Shown here in pieces: positions 25,564 to 33,800 of a stretch of DNA of 64,000 nucleotides (the stretch's first letter is position 1; every line of letters begins with the position of its first letter). The stretch is from assembly GCA_910578555.1 (NCBI GenBank), contig CAJTPS010000009.1:62001-126000 (forward strand), written 5' to 3'. The notes under the pieces were generated by a model. The model did not search any database and had not been told where the DNA came from. It was given only the letters and a program-made list of their open reading frames with translations. The translations under genes and the position numbers were made by a program. The stretch is from an uncultured Lachnospiraceae bacterium (lineage in GTDB: Bacteria > Bacillota > Clostridia > Lachnospirales > Lachnospiraceae).

Positions 25564-25686
25564 ATGGATTTCACGATTTTAGCAGTAGTGCTTCTGATTG
25601 GTGTCGGCGTTCCTGTTCGGAATAAACTTATTCGTAAATATCGAGAGGAAAAAAAGAAACAGGATAAAAACCGGGATGAAAAATGA
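25564..25686 (+). CDS. 40-residue membrane peptide
   Basis: A short gene starting ATG at 25564, 9 bp after the permease, with GAGGTGA upstream. The product has one hydrophobic segment (FTILAVVLLIGVGVPV, residues 3-18) and a very basic tail rich in Lys, Arg and Glu. Its TGA overlaps the ATG of the following KTR gene. It could be a small subunit of the exporter; no family is recognised. Confidence 0.6.
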   Translation: MDFTILAVVLLIGVGVPVRNKLIRKYREEKKKQDKNRDEK

Positions 25687-25880
25687 TGGGTGTGGAGAAA
25701 ACAGAGTTTATCCGTTGCCCGATCTGTGGGAATAAAACGCGCGACAAAGTTAGAGAAGATACTATTCTGAAAAATTTTCCTCTCTTTTGTCCAAAATGTA
25801 AAAGCGAATGTCTAATTGATGTTGAACAATTCCATATATTCGTTATCAAAGCGCCAGACGCACAGCCGCAGAGCCGATAA
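25683..25880 (+). CDS. Cysteine-rich KTR-domain protein
   Basis: A 65-residue zinc-ribbon-like protein with two CxxC pairs, RCPICGNKTRDK and FCPKCKSEC, and the KTR triplet that names the family, which is widespread on integrative elements of Firmicutes and has no known function. It overlaps the preceding membrane-peptide gene by 4 bp and ends inside a terminator stem, so it closes the GntR-ABC operon. Confidence 0.85.
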   Translation: MMGVEKTEFIRCPICGNKTRDKVREDTILKNFPLFCPKCKSECLIDVEQFHIFVIKAPDAQPQSR

Positions 25881-25918
25881 CACACAAGGTCTAATTCCTT
25901 GTGGTTATCGGCTCTTTT
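25871..25918 (+). terminator. Terminator between the two transporter operons of the island
   Basis: GAGCCGATAAC pairs with GTTATCGGCTC, with an inner CACAAGG/CCTTGTG extension, followed by TTTT. Confidence 0.88.
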
Positions 25919-25971
25919 GAATGGGGGTGCCGCTATCAAGCTATTAAAAATGATGAAGGAGGTCTGCCTAT

Positions 25972-26739
25972 ATGAGTGAAGTTTTGAAACTGGAACATAT
26001 CCAAAAATATTACGGCAGTAAAGGTAATGTCACAAAAGCAATTCAGGATATTAGCTTTTCTGTTCAGGAAGGGGAATTTGTGGGGATTATGGGGGCATCC
26101 GGTTCTGGCAAGACCACTCTGCTCAACTGCATTTCCACCATTGATATGGTTAGCGCAGGGCATATCTATCTGAATGGAACCGATGTGACTGAAATCACTG
26201 AAAAGCAGATTGCCCAGTTTCGCCGGGAGAACCTTGGATTTGTGTTTCAGGACTTTAACCTGCTGGATACTCTGACCATTAGCGAGAATATTGCTTTGGC
26301 ATTGACAATCAATAGGGTTCCCGCAGGTGAGATTGATGGTAGGGTACGAGAAATGGCCGGAAATCTGAACATCACGGATATTCTTGACAAATATCCCTAT
26401 CAGGTGTCTGGCGGTCAGAAGCAACGATGTGCTTGCGCCAGGGCAATCATCAATCAACCCAAACTGATTTTGGCAGATGAACCTACGGGCGCTCTGGACA
26501 GCCATTCATCCCAAATGCTACTTTCTGCTATCCAAAGCATCAATGAAACGCTTGGAGCGACAATTTTAATGGTAACACACGATGCTTTTTCCGCAAGTTA
26601 CGCAAACCGTATTCTTTTTTTGCGTGACGGTACAATTTTTACGGAGATTTTCAAAGGCAACAATTCCCGCAGGACTTTCTTTGAAAAAATTCTGGATGTC
26701 CTCACCATGACGGGAGGGGGCGTGAGTGATGTATGCTAA
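25972..26739 (+). CDS. BceA-like ABC transporter ATP-binding protein
   Basis: ATPase of 255 residues from the peptide-antibiotic resistance (BceA/MacB) group: Walker A GASGSGKTT, Q-loop FVFQDFNLLDTLT, signature VSGGQKQR, Walker B LILADEPTGALDS, and switch His in VTHDAFSASYA. AAGGAGG lies upstream. It overlaps the permease gene by 11 bp. Only 53 bp separate it from the previous terminator, leaving no clear room for a separate promoter, so some transcription may read through. Confidence 0.94.
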   Translation: MSEVLKLEHIQKYYGSKGNVTKAIQDISFSVQEGEFVGIMGASGSGKTTLLNCISTIDMVSAGHIYLNGTDVTEITEKQIAQFRRENLGFVFQDFNLLDTLTISENIALALTINRVPAGEIDGRVREMAGNLNITDILDKYPYQVSGGQKQRCACARAIINQPKLILADEPTGALDSHSSQMLLSAIQSINETLGATILMVTHDAFSASYANRILFLRDGTIFTEIFKGNNSRRTFFEKILDVLTMTGGGVSDVC

Positions 26740-28693
26740 ACTTGCATTTCGGAATATTCGCAGGAGCCTTCGGGATTATATCATCTACTTTGTGACGCTT
26801 ACGCTGACTGCGGCATTGATGTATTCTTTCTTGGCGCTGGGACTTTCCCCGGACATTCTTGCCATGACAGAAAATATGTCAATGCTTACCACTGGCATTT
26901 TGATACTGTCGGTACTAATTGCCTTTATGTCCTCGTTTGTCATTGGATATGCTGTTCGCTTCATGCTGGGCCAGCGCAAAAAGGAATTTGCTGCCTATGA
27001 GCTGATGGGCATGGAAGTGAAAACTATTCGCAATCTGTTTTTGGTGGAAAACGGCATAATTGGCGGGGGTGCTTTTTTGCTGGGCGCTTTGGTCGGAACC
27101 GGCTTATCCGGGTTATTGAACCAGGTTATCCAGAATATTTTCGAGGTTCCGCACACTTATCGAGTTTTGTTTTCTTTCCGCGCATGGGGAATGACACTTT
27201 TCTTTTTCACCCTGATGTATGGATTTGGAATGTTTCGTGCAGCAAGTGTTATCCGGCGGCAAAAAGTGATTGATTTGCTTTACGATAACCAAAAAAATGA
27301 GGAAATCGGTTTTCAATCTTTGCTTCGGAGTGTTCTAACTGGCTTACTCTCGATTGCCGTTATGGTAGCAGGTGTAATTCTGCTGGAAAAAGGACTTCAC
27401 ATCCAGACTAATGAAGCATTGTTGTATTGTGGCGGGGCCTGTCTGCTAATTCTTGTAGCTGTTTATGAGTTACACCGAAAAATCCCGGTTTTGCTGTACC
27501 TGCTTGCCAAACGAAACCCTCAACGAAAATATCGAGAGGAAAATCTGTTTTTCTTGGGGCAGATTGGCAGTCGTATTCAATCTTCCGGGCGTACTATGGC
27601 TGTTGTGACAATCTTGTTGACGATTTCTCTTACAACGATGTTTATAGGATTGACAATGGGCGCAGGCTATAAGGCCAATATGGAGGCGTATTATCCCTAT
27701 GACGCCGGTGTAGCCATTGACGCGCCCTTGACAAAAAATAGTATGGATACTGTTCGTTCCTTTGTGGAGAAACGCTGCAAGGTGGAGGACAGTGCAACCT
27801 ATTACTTATATACAGTTCCCGGTAAATCCATTGAAGCCTTATCTTTGTCAGACTATAATCACCTGCGAGATATTTTAGGTTTTTCGTCTGTTTCCATAAG
27901 CAATAACGAATTTTTAGTTCACTGTGATACATGGAATTATGTGGATGACATTCAGCAGAGATTGGAACAACAATCTAAAATCACATTGAATGGTCAGACC
28001 TTGACCGCAGCGGAAACGCCGATCCTGACTGAACCAATGGAGCAGTATCAAATGGCAGGAACAAATGGATATGTGCTTGTCCTGCCGGATAAAGTAGCTT
28101 CACAGCTACCCGGGGAGAAAATTCGCTTGGTGATGAAACTGGCGGATGGTGGATACCCGGAACTTAGAAGCGAACTAAGACAGTTTTTGAACAGTGGAGA
28201 ATGGTTGCCAGACATCCAACCCGGACAGGAACTACCGGAGAAAATGACAATGGGGATAACAGTAAAAGCGTGGGGTGTTGCCAATTCACTGACCGGATTT
28301 ACAACTCTCTCCTTCTGCGGGCTGTATTTGAGTATTATTTTTATCATTCTTTCCTGCTCGGTTCTGGCTTTTGAACAGCTTTCTTCTATAGACAAAAACC
28401 GGAAAAATTATGCGGTGATTGATCGGCTGGGCGTATCAAGTCAGAAACAGGTTGCCTTGATACGCAAGGAACTTTCCACTGTGTTTTTTATCCCCTTGCT
28501 ATTCCCCATCATACTTACCGTTTTCCTGATTGCAGGAACACAGCTCCTTTTCGGGAAATCGTTTTTGCAGGAAGGACTTGTGTTGTTCTATGGCATGGTG
28601 ACAATTCTGTTATTCTGTGCTATTTACCTAACCTATTTTGGAGCAACAATGTTCCTGTTCAAAAAGGTAATTCTCCGGCCCAAAATAAGATAG
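26729..28693 (+). CDS. BceB-like FtsX-domain permease
   Basis: Membrane protein of 654 residues with the ten-helix BceB layout: an N-terminal helix and a FtsX helix triplet (to about residue 165), two more helices near 205-260, another group near 290, then a large extracellular domain (about 320-520), and three C-terminal helices. Transporters of this type free or expel lipid-II-binding peptide antibiotics such as bacitracin or lantibiotics. BceAB normally works with a BceRS pair; none is in the island, but a BceRS-like pair is at 0-1.8 kb and could serve it. The GntR protein that follows is an alternative regulator. The start at 26729 is preferred over a GTG one codon earlier. Confidence 0.92.
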   Translation: MYAKLAFRNIRRSLRDYIIYFVTLTLTAALMYSFLALGLSPDILAMTENMSMLTTGILILSVLIAFMSSFVIGYAVRFMLGQRKKEFAAYELMGMEVKTIRNLFLVENGIIGGGAFLLGALVGTGLSGLLNQVIQNIFEVPHTYRVLFSFRAWGMTLFFFTLMYGFGMFRAASVIRRQKVIDLLYDNQKNEEIGFQSLLRSVLTGLLSIAVMVAGVILLEKGLHIQTNEALLYCGGACLLILVAVYELHRKIPVLLYLLAKRNPQRKYREENLFFLGQIGSRIQSSGRTMAVVTILLTISLTTMFIGLTMGAGYKANMEAYYPYDAGVAIDAPLTKNSMDTVRSFVEKRCKVEDSATYYLYTVPGKSIEALSLSDYNHLRDILGFSSVSISNNEFLVHCDTWNYVDDIQQRLEQQSKITLNGQTLTAAETPILTEPMEQYQMAGTNGYVLVLPDKVASQLPGEKIRLVMKLADGGYPELRSELRQFLNSGEWLPDIQPGQELPEKMTMGITVKAWGVANSLTGFTTLSFCGLYLSIIFIILSCSVLAFEQLSSIDKNRKNYAVIDRLGVSSQKQVALIRKELSTVFFIPLLFPIILTVFLIAGTQLLFGKSFLQEGLVLFYGMVTILLFCAIYLTYFGATMFLFKKVILRPKIR

Positions 28694-28718
28694 AGATTGT
28701 TGAAAGGAACGGTATTGT

Positions 28719-28991
28719 ATGAGCTGGGATATTGATGTTAGCGAAAAATTGTATCAACGCCTTGCAAATGAGATTTTCTTTCGCATTTTACACGGCAAAT
28801 ATAGAACAGGAGATAAAATGCCTTCTTACACCGAGCTGGCAAAAGAAGCTGGAAGTAGCCCGGAAACTGTTAGGAAAGCATTTCGAGAACTACAACATTA
28901 TGGCGTGATTGAAAAAATGCGGCGAGGTTATTTTGTAACTGCGGATGAAGCGGTTGTAATGGCTTATCGTCAACAATATCTTCCTATATGA
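28719..28991 (+). CDS. GntR-family regulator whose 3' end crosses the island junction
   Basis: A 90-residue protein with an intact winged helix-turn-helix (YQRLANEIFFRILHGKYRTGDKMPSYTELAKEAGSSPETVRKAFRELQHYGVIEKMRRGYFV). The last codons (after TATC) are supplied by host DNA: the stop TGA at 28989 is formed from bases of the transporter gene read in another frame. Joining the island's two ends in a circle would instead extend it by ASVYKGLQ and a stop. Family members commonly have about 120 residues, so the present form may be slightly or moderately short. It follows the BceB gene by 25 bp and probably regulates it. Confidence 0.8.
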   Translation: MSWDIDVSEKLYQRLANEIFFRILHGKYRTGDKMPSYTELAKEAGSSPETVRKAFRELQHYGVIEKMRRGYFVTADEAVVMAYRQQYLPI

Positions 28992-29638
28992 AAAAGGAAG
29001 TTGACATCGAGCAGTCTACGGCGCAGGTGGAGATCTTTGATACGGGTATTGCCATGCTGGCAGGACTTATGATCATTCCGGCTGTCTTTGCTTTCTCCGG
29101 CGGTGATCCGGATACGCTGCAGGCGGGGCCTTCGCTGATGTTTATCACCCTTCCGAAAGTGTTTGCGAGTATGGGCTTCGGAACGGGGGCAGGTATTATG
29201 TTCTTCCTGCTGGTGCTGCTGGCGGCACTGACCAGCGCCATTTCTCTGGCGGAGTCCGGCGTTTCTACTTTTGAGGACCAGCTTGGGCTGAGCCGGCATA
29301 AGGCCACTGTTCTTATGGGTGTTGTCATGGTTTTGCTCGGTTCTGCGTCGGCGCTTGGGTTCGGGGTGCTTGATTTTGTCAAGGTGATTGGCATGTCGAT
29401 TCTTGACTCTTTCGATTTCCTGACAAATTCGCTTATGATGCCAGTGGCGGCGCTGGCTACCTGCCTGCTGGTCACCCGTGTGGCCGGGCTCGATCAGGTG
29501 ATACAGGAAGTGGAGCAGTCATCCAGGTTTAAGCGTAAGAAAATGTACTGCTTTTTCATGAAATATCTGGCACCGGTCTGTATTGTGATCATTCTGCTCA
29601 GTTCTATTGCGAATGTGTTCGGGTGGATCACGATGTAG
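28982..29638 (+). pseudogene. Sodium-dependent NSS/SNF-family transporter, 3' part (interrupted)
   Basis: C-terminal half of the transporter begun at 20619. It resumes exactly in frame with S-YMKKEVDIEQSTAQVEIFDT, a conserved cytoplasmic-loop region after helix six, and contains the later helices (IAMLAGLMIIPAVFAF, IMFFLLVLLAALTSAISLAE, ATVLMGVVMVLLGSASALGFG, and the last two). The downstream end is intact. An ATG at 28988 is available, but the fragment lacks the Na+ and substrate sites formed by the first half, so it should not be functional by itself. Confidence 0.95.
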
Positions 29639-29706
29639 CCTGAAATCGTTGTGTATTTCAACGGGCGGAGGTTTCGTATCAGTATAGGATTTTTATAAAA
29701 ATGGAT

Positions 29707-29746
29707 AATATCATCTCCTGGCAGCAGGGGGTGATATTTTTTTTTG
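29707..29746 (+). terminator. Terminator of the transporter gene
   Basis: AATATCATCTCC pairs imperfectly with GGGGTGATATT around CTGGCAGCAG, followed by a long T-run. Confidence 0.85.
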
Positions 29747-29772
29747 TTGTATTAGGAAATTCCACTGCTGTA

Positions 29773-29829
29773 TTGACAAATGATTTTGGAGCGCACATAA
29801 TAAAACGTGCGATTTAAAACACATGTTTT
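29773..29829 (+). promoter_or_regulatory. Promoter and probable TetR operator
   Basis: TTGACA (29773) and CATAAT (29796) are spaced exactly 17 bp. Downstream, the palindrome AAAACACATGTTTT (29816-29829) lies between the transcription start and the ATG of the tetR-type gene, a typical self-repression site. Confidence 0.65.
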
Positions 29830-29844
29830 AGAAAGGGATACATT

Positions 29845-30417
29845 ATGCCGCCAAAAGCAAAATTTACCAGGGAGGAAATCATTGAAGGGGCCTTTCAGAT
29901 TGCAAGGACAGAAGGCTTCGATAAGATTACAGCCAGAGAATTAGGTAAAAGGCTGCAAAGTTCCGCCCGGCCCATTTTTACGGTTTTTGAAAGTATGGAA
30001 GAGGTCAAAACGGAAGTGATCGCCCGGGCGAAGGAAGTTTACGGACAGTATGTTGCCGAAGGATTAAAGCAGGAACTGGCATTTAAAGGAGTGGGCATGG
30101 CATACATTAAGTTCTCGATGGAGGAGCCGATGCTGTTTCAACTTCTTTTCATGAGCGCTGTGTCAGGAAAATACGGCGTGGAGAGTATTCTGCCGCAGAT
30201 AGATGCCAGTTATGAAGAGATTCTGCAATCGGTACAGAAATATATGGACACCAGAGAAGCCGCGGATATGATTTACCAGCATTTGTGGACATACACCCAT
30301 GGTATCGCGGCAATGTGTGCCACCGGATTGTGCAGCTACACGGTGGAACAGATCGGGGACAGAATGACGCAGATTTTTACCGGACTAATGATGCTGGTAA
30401 GAGAAAGCGTCAAATGA
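29845..30417 (+). CDS. TetR-family transcriptional regulator
   Basis: A 190-residue repressor-type protein: N-terminal helix-turn-helix FTREEIIEGAFQIARTEGFDKITARELGKRLQSSARPIFTVF, and a helical ligand-binding C-terminus (TetR_C-like, YQHLWTYTHGIAAMCATG). An AAAGGGATA site lies upstream. It is the first gene of a three-gene group with an ABC ATPase and an FtsX-type permease and presumably controls them in response to a compound they handle. Confidence 0.92.
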   Translation: MPPKAKFTREEIIEGAFQIARTEGFDKITARELGKRLQSSARPIFTVFESMEEVKTEVIARAKEVYGQYVAEGLKQELAFKGVGMAYIKFSMEEPMLFQLLFMSAVSGKYGVESILPQIDASYEEILQSVQKYMDTREAADMIYQHLWTYTHGIAAMCATGLCSYTVEQIGDRMTQIFTGLMMLVRESVK

Positions 30418-30499
30418 GTGAAGCATAAAAAAGCGCAGACACTTGTCTATATGGTGTCTTAATCATCGGGGAAACAGAGGTGCAGAAACGGAGGAAATC

Positions 30500-31192
30500 A
30501 TGATAAAGATCGAAAACTTACATAAGTCATACGGGACAGGAGACAGCCGAAACGAGGTACTTAAAGGGGTGTCGCTCACGGTGGAGGACGGGGAGTTTGT
30601 TGTCATACTGGGCACATCCGGCTCCGGCAAATCCACTCTGCTCAATGTGATTTCAGGACTGGAACCGGCGGATGAAGGAACGGTCTGTTATGACGGGCAG
30701 GACATATCTTCCATGAATGACAGGGAATTGACAAAATTTAGAAAAGACTGTATCGGCTATATTTTTCAGCAGTATTTTCTGCTTCCGAATCTGAATGTGG
30801 ATAAAAATGTGAAAATGGGTGCTGACCTTGCGGGCAACAAAGAATACCGTGAGACGATCAAGGCCGTGGGACTGGAAGAAAAGCGCATGAAATACCCCCA
30901 TGAATTAAGCGGCGGTGAACAGCAGAGAGTTTCTGTGGCCAGGGCTCTTGCCAAGAAACCGAAGGTTCTTTATCTGGACGAGCCTACGGGGGCACTGGAT
31001 GAAGCTACGGGAAGACAGGTTCTGGATTATATCTGCAGACTGAAAAAAGAGCTTGGTTTTACGATGGTCATGGTCACGCATAATCAGAATATCGCGCAGA
31101 TGGCGGATACAGTAATCCGTATGAACAGCGGAAAGATCGTGGAGACCTGCCGCAATGCGGAACAGAAGACAGCATATGAGATTGCATGGTAG
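30500..31192 (+). CDS. MacB/LolD-type ABC transporter ATP-binding protein
   Basis: A 230-residue ATPase: Walker A GTSGSGKST, FIFQQYFLLPNLNV Q-loop, signature LSGGEQQRV, Walker B VLYLDEPTGALDE, switch VTHNQNIA. The start at 30500 has GGAGG 6 nt upstream; a frame open to 30443 has no ribosome site. The permease follows 49 bp later. Together they form an exporter or membrane-protein-release type transporter; the substrate is unknown. Confidence 0.93.
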   Translation: MIKIENLHKSYGTGDSRNEVLKGVSLTVEDGEFVVILGTSGSGKSTLLNVISGLEPADEGTVCYDGQDISSMNDRELTKFRKDCIGYIFQQYFLLPNLNVDKNVKMGADLAGNKEYRETIKAVGLEEKRMKYPHELSGGEQQRVSVARALAKKPKVLYLDEPTGALDEATGRQVLDYICRLKKELGFTMVMVTHNQNIAQMADTVIRMNSGKIVETCRNAEQKTAYEIAW

Positions 31193-31241
31193 GGCATTGG
31201 AGGATTAGAGATTCCGGAAAGCAGAATCAGGGAGGATTCAG

Positions 31242-32378
31242 ATGATAATCAGTTTAAAAGATATCTTTAAGATGATCGGTATTTTGATCGTAAGTTTCTG
31301 CGCCGTGCTGGTGTGTACGCTTTTTCTGAACTATTACATGGATATCACGGCAATCGAGGAGCAGATCACGGGGGAAATGGCAAAGATTCTGTACGAGGCG
31401 ATGCGAAGCACAGCGAAGATGGTCAGTGCATTGAGCGGCGGATGTCTGCTGTTGACCAGTGTGGTGCTGTTGTGCTTCTATATCGGTCACTATGTGGATA
31501 CCCACAAGAAGCAGCTGGGGATTCTGAAAGCGCTGGGGTATTCACGGTTTGCCGTGGCAAAAGGTTTTGCCGTGTTCGGCGTGAGCGTGTTTGCAGGTAC
31601 GGCGGCAGGATATCTGGGTGCACATCTGCTTATGCCCAAATTTTATGAGCTGCAGAATGGGGAGGGGTATTTTCCGGCGTTTGACGCAGCATTTCATCCG
31701 GGGCTGTTTGTGGCGCTGGTAGGCTTCCCCACTGTCTTTTTCGCACTGCTGGCGGTTTTATACAGCTTTCACAGGTTGAAAGTTCCGGCTCTTTCTCTGA
31801 TGAGGGAGGCGGTGAATTATAAAGTGGTCAAAGCGAAAAAGGAAACGGATCTGCCCTTTTTGACGGAACTTAGAAAGAGCAGTGTCAGACAGCGGAAATC
31901 TTTGGTGTTTTTTATTACCTTTGCGGTATTTTGTTTTTCTTCCATGATGCAGATGTCGCTTGGTATAGATGAACTTGCAAGCATCATGATGTCGGTGATG
32001 ATTATGGGAATCGGTATGACGCTGGCGTGTGTGACACTTTTGATCGCCACCACTTCTGTGATGAAGGCAAACGCCAAAACCATTACTATGCTGAAGGTGT
32101 TTGGCTACGAGGCAGGAGAGTGTGCGAAAGCGGTGCTGGGAGGCTACAGACCCTGGGCTTATATGGGGTTTGCGGTGGGAACGGTCTATCAGTACGGGCT
32201 TTTAAAGATTGCGGTGGAGATTGTTTTTGCGGATATGGAAGGGGTGCCGGAATACGGGTTCGATGTTCTGGCGCTGGTCATTACGCTGGCGGTGTTTGTC
32301 CTGCTCTATGAAGGAATTATGCGGGTGTATGCGAAGAAAATGGAGAAGCTTTCCGTGAAAGAGATCATGCTGGATTAA
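31242..32378 (+). CDS. FtsX-domain ABC transporter permease
   Basis: A 378-residue membrane protein with two FtsX-like units: an N-terminal helix, then LLTSVVLLCFYIGHYVDTHKKQLGILKALGYSR typical of FtsX coupling regions, further helices near 130-190, and a C-terminal set around 235-360 with MLKVFGYEAGE. It ends MEKLSVKEIMLD, the conserved coupling tail. It is half the size of usual MacB-like permeases with a big extracellular domain, so it may act as a homodimer. Upstream is a small GATTC...GAATC hairpin and GGAGG site. Confidence 0.88.
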   Translation: MIISLKDIFKMIGILIVSFCAVLVCTLFLNYYMDITAIEEQITGEMAKILYEAMRSTAKMVSALSGGCLLLTSVVLLCFYIGHYVDTHKKQLGILKALGYSRFAVAKGFAVFGVSVFAGTAAGYLGAHLLMPKFYELQNGEGYFPAFDAAFHPGLFVALVGFPTVFFALLAVLYSFHRLKVPALSLMREAVNYKVVKAKKETDLPFLTELRKSSVRQRKSLVFFITFAVFCFSSMMQMSLGIDELASIMMSVMIMGIGMTLACVTLLIATTSVMKANAKTITMLKVFGYEAGECAKAVLGGYRPWAYMGFAVGTVYQYGLLKIAVEIVFADMEGVPEYGFDVLALVITLAVFVLLYEGIMRVYAKKMEKLSVKEIMLD

Positions 32379-32473
32379 ATAATAGGAAGAGATTTTCTAA
32401 GACATCTGAAAAACGTTTTTTAAAAATCTCACTTCCTATCATGGATCAGGAGATTCCATGAAAAATATTATAT

Positions 32474-32502
32474 TTGAATGTAAGTGCATGGGGTGGTATG
32501 AT
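32474..32502 (+). promoter_or_regulatory. Promoter of azlCD
   Basis: TTGAAT (32474) and TATGAT (32497) with exact 17-bp spacing, 33 bp before the azlC ATG. Upstream, at 32381-32440, an imperfect inverted repeat (ATAGGAAG...CTTCCTAT) probably ends the previous operon. Confidence 0.7.
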
Positions 32503-32534
32503 AAGGCAGTAAGTTTACTGCAGGAGAAAGCGCC

Positions 32535-33242
32535 ATGCCATACAAGATGAAATTGAAAAGTGCATTTCAGGCTGCCTTCCCGCATACGATTCCGATCTTT
32601 GCGGGATTCTGGTTTCTTGGGATGACATACGGGATTTACATGAATGTGTCGGGATTTGGCTTCTGGTATCCGATGCTGATGAGTCTGACAATCTTTGCAG
32701 GCTCCGTGGAGTTCGTGACAGTTAACCTGCTTCTGGGTGCGTTTGATCCGCTGCAGGCGTTGGCCATGACGCTGATGATCAATGCGAGGCATCTGTTTTA
32801 CGGGATTTCCATGCTGGACAAGTATCGTGGGCACGGTCTGAAAGATCTGTATCTGATCTTCGGGATGTGTGACGAGAGCTTCTCCATCAATTATACGGCA
32901 GATATTCCGGAAGGGGTTGACCGGGGCTGGTTTATGTTCTTTGTCACGCTCCTGAATCATTTCTACTGGTTTTTCGGTGCCACGCTGGGCGGTATTTTTG
33001 GCTCGCTGATTCATTTTAATACGGAAGGTATTGAATTTGTTATGACGGCGATGTTTGTCGTGATCTTCATGGAACAGTGGATGAAGGAGAAAAATCATGT
33101 CAGTGCGCTGGTCGGAGTCGGTATTTCACTACTGTGCCTGACCGCGTTCGGTGCGGATGATTTCATAATACCGGCTATGGCCGGGATTCTGGGGGTGCTG
33201 ACACTGCTTAAGGAGCCGTTGAAGAAGAGATGGAAAGAGTGA
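32535..33242 (+). CDS. azlC: AzlC-family branched-chain amino acid exporter, large subunit
   Basis: A 235-residue inner-membrane protein of the AzlC/YgaZ family, which exports branched-chain amino acids together with a small AzlD partner. The conserved beginning (AFPHTIPIFAGFWFLGMTYGIYM), the FAGSVEFV motif and the MTLMINARHLFYGISML stretch are clear. AGGAG precedes the ATG. The partner gene follows 58 bp downstream. Confidence 0.94.
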   Translation: MPYKMKLKSAFQAAFPHTIPIFAGFWFLGMTYGIYMNVSGFGFWYPMLMSLTIFAGSVEFVTVNLLLGAFDPLQALAMTLMINARHLFYGISMLDKYRGHGLKDLYLIFGMCDESFSINYTADIPEGVDRGWFMFFVTLLNHFYWFFGATLGGIFGSLIHFNTEGIEFVMTAMFVVIFMEQWMKEKNHVSALVGVGISLLCLTAFGADDFIIPAMAGILGVLTLLKEPLKKRWKE

Positions 33243-33300
33243 AAAAGTCTGATAATCTATTTTAGTCGTAAATTTGTGCTGTTTCGAAGCGGGGTATATT

Positions 33301-33627
33301 ATGACAATAACACAACAGATCATTACGATCGGCATGGTGATCGTCGGGACAATGATTACGCGGTTTGTTCCGTTTCTTGTCTTCCCGGCAGGGAAACCGA
33401 CACCTAAATATATACAGTATCTCGGCAGGGTTCTTCCGGCGGCGGTGTTCGGGCTGCTGGTGGTTTACTGTCTGAAAAATGTCAGTTTGTTTACGGGCAG
33501 CCGCGGGATACCGGAACTGATCGGTATTGTGGCGGTGTTCGGGCTGCACCTCTGGAGGAGACAGATGCTGCTATCGATAGCGGGTGGCACGATCTGCTAT
33601 ATGCTGCTGGTGCAGATGGTATTTTGA
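33301..33627 (+). CDS. azlD: AzlD-family branched-chain amino acid exporter, small subunit
   Basis: A 108-residue protein with four membrane segments, including the family signature ITRFVPFLVF followed by YIQYLGRVLPAAVFGLLVVYCL. The start at 33301 (ATGACAATA) is preferred over a TTG/ATG further upstream because of a GGGG site and direct match to the family start. Partner of AzlC. Confidence 0.93.
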   Translation: MTITQQIITIGMVIVGTMITRFVPFLVFPAGKPTPKYIQYLGRVLPAAVFGLLVVYCLKNVSLFTGSRGIPELIGIVAVFGLHLWRRQMLLSIAGGTICYMLLVQMVF

Positions 33628-33676
33628 CGAAAAGCTTTTATATTGTAAATATGACATACTGATGTCAGATTATGCC

Positions 33677-33685
33677 TGTTATAAT
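33677..33685 (+). promoter_or_regulatory. Extended -10 promoter before the ClbS-like gene
   Basis: TGTTATAAT gives an extended -10 element (TG-n-TATAAT); no good -35 is seen at the right distance. Confidence 0.45.
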
Positions 33686-33800
33686 GCAGGAAAATGTGAC
33701 GGTGCACGAGACGTCATTCGAGAAAGGCATCAGAGTGCGCAGGCATCACACGCGTGTAAGACAGTAAATCGTCATACGGAATGAAAAGGAGAGAATCACT

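Larger units (their letters stand above)
21358..28982. mobile_element. 7.6-kb accessory island inserted in the NSS transporter gene
   Basis: The boundaries are fixed by the two halves of the transporter reading frame. Contents: YhcG/DUF1016 nuclease, XRE regulator on the minus strand, GntR-ABC transporter pair, small membrane peptide, Cys-rich KTR protein, BceAB-like transporter, and a GntR regulator whose stop codon lies in host DNA. The DNA is visibly richer in A+T and uses different codons from the flanks. No integrase, transposase or relaxase is present. Several features (XRE type, KTR protein, palindromes containing GGCCAAGTTGGCCCGAA) are familiar from Tn1549-like conjugative elements of gut Firmicutes, so the island may derive from one or be mobilised in trans. 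The left-end stretch 21358-21819 contains only a terminator, a palindrome and a promoter. Confidence 0.85.
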
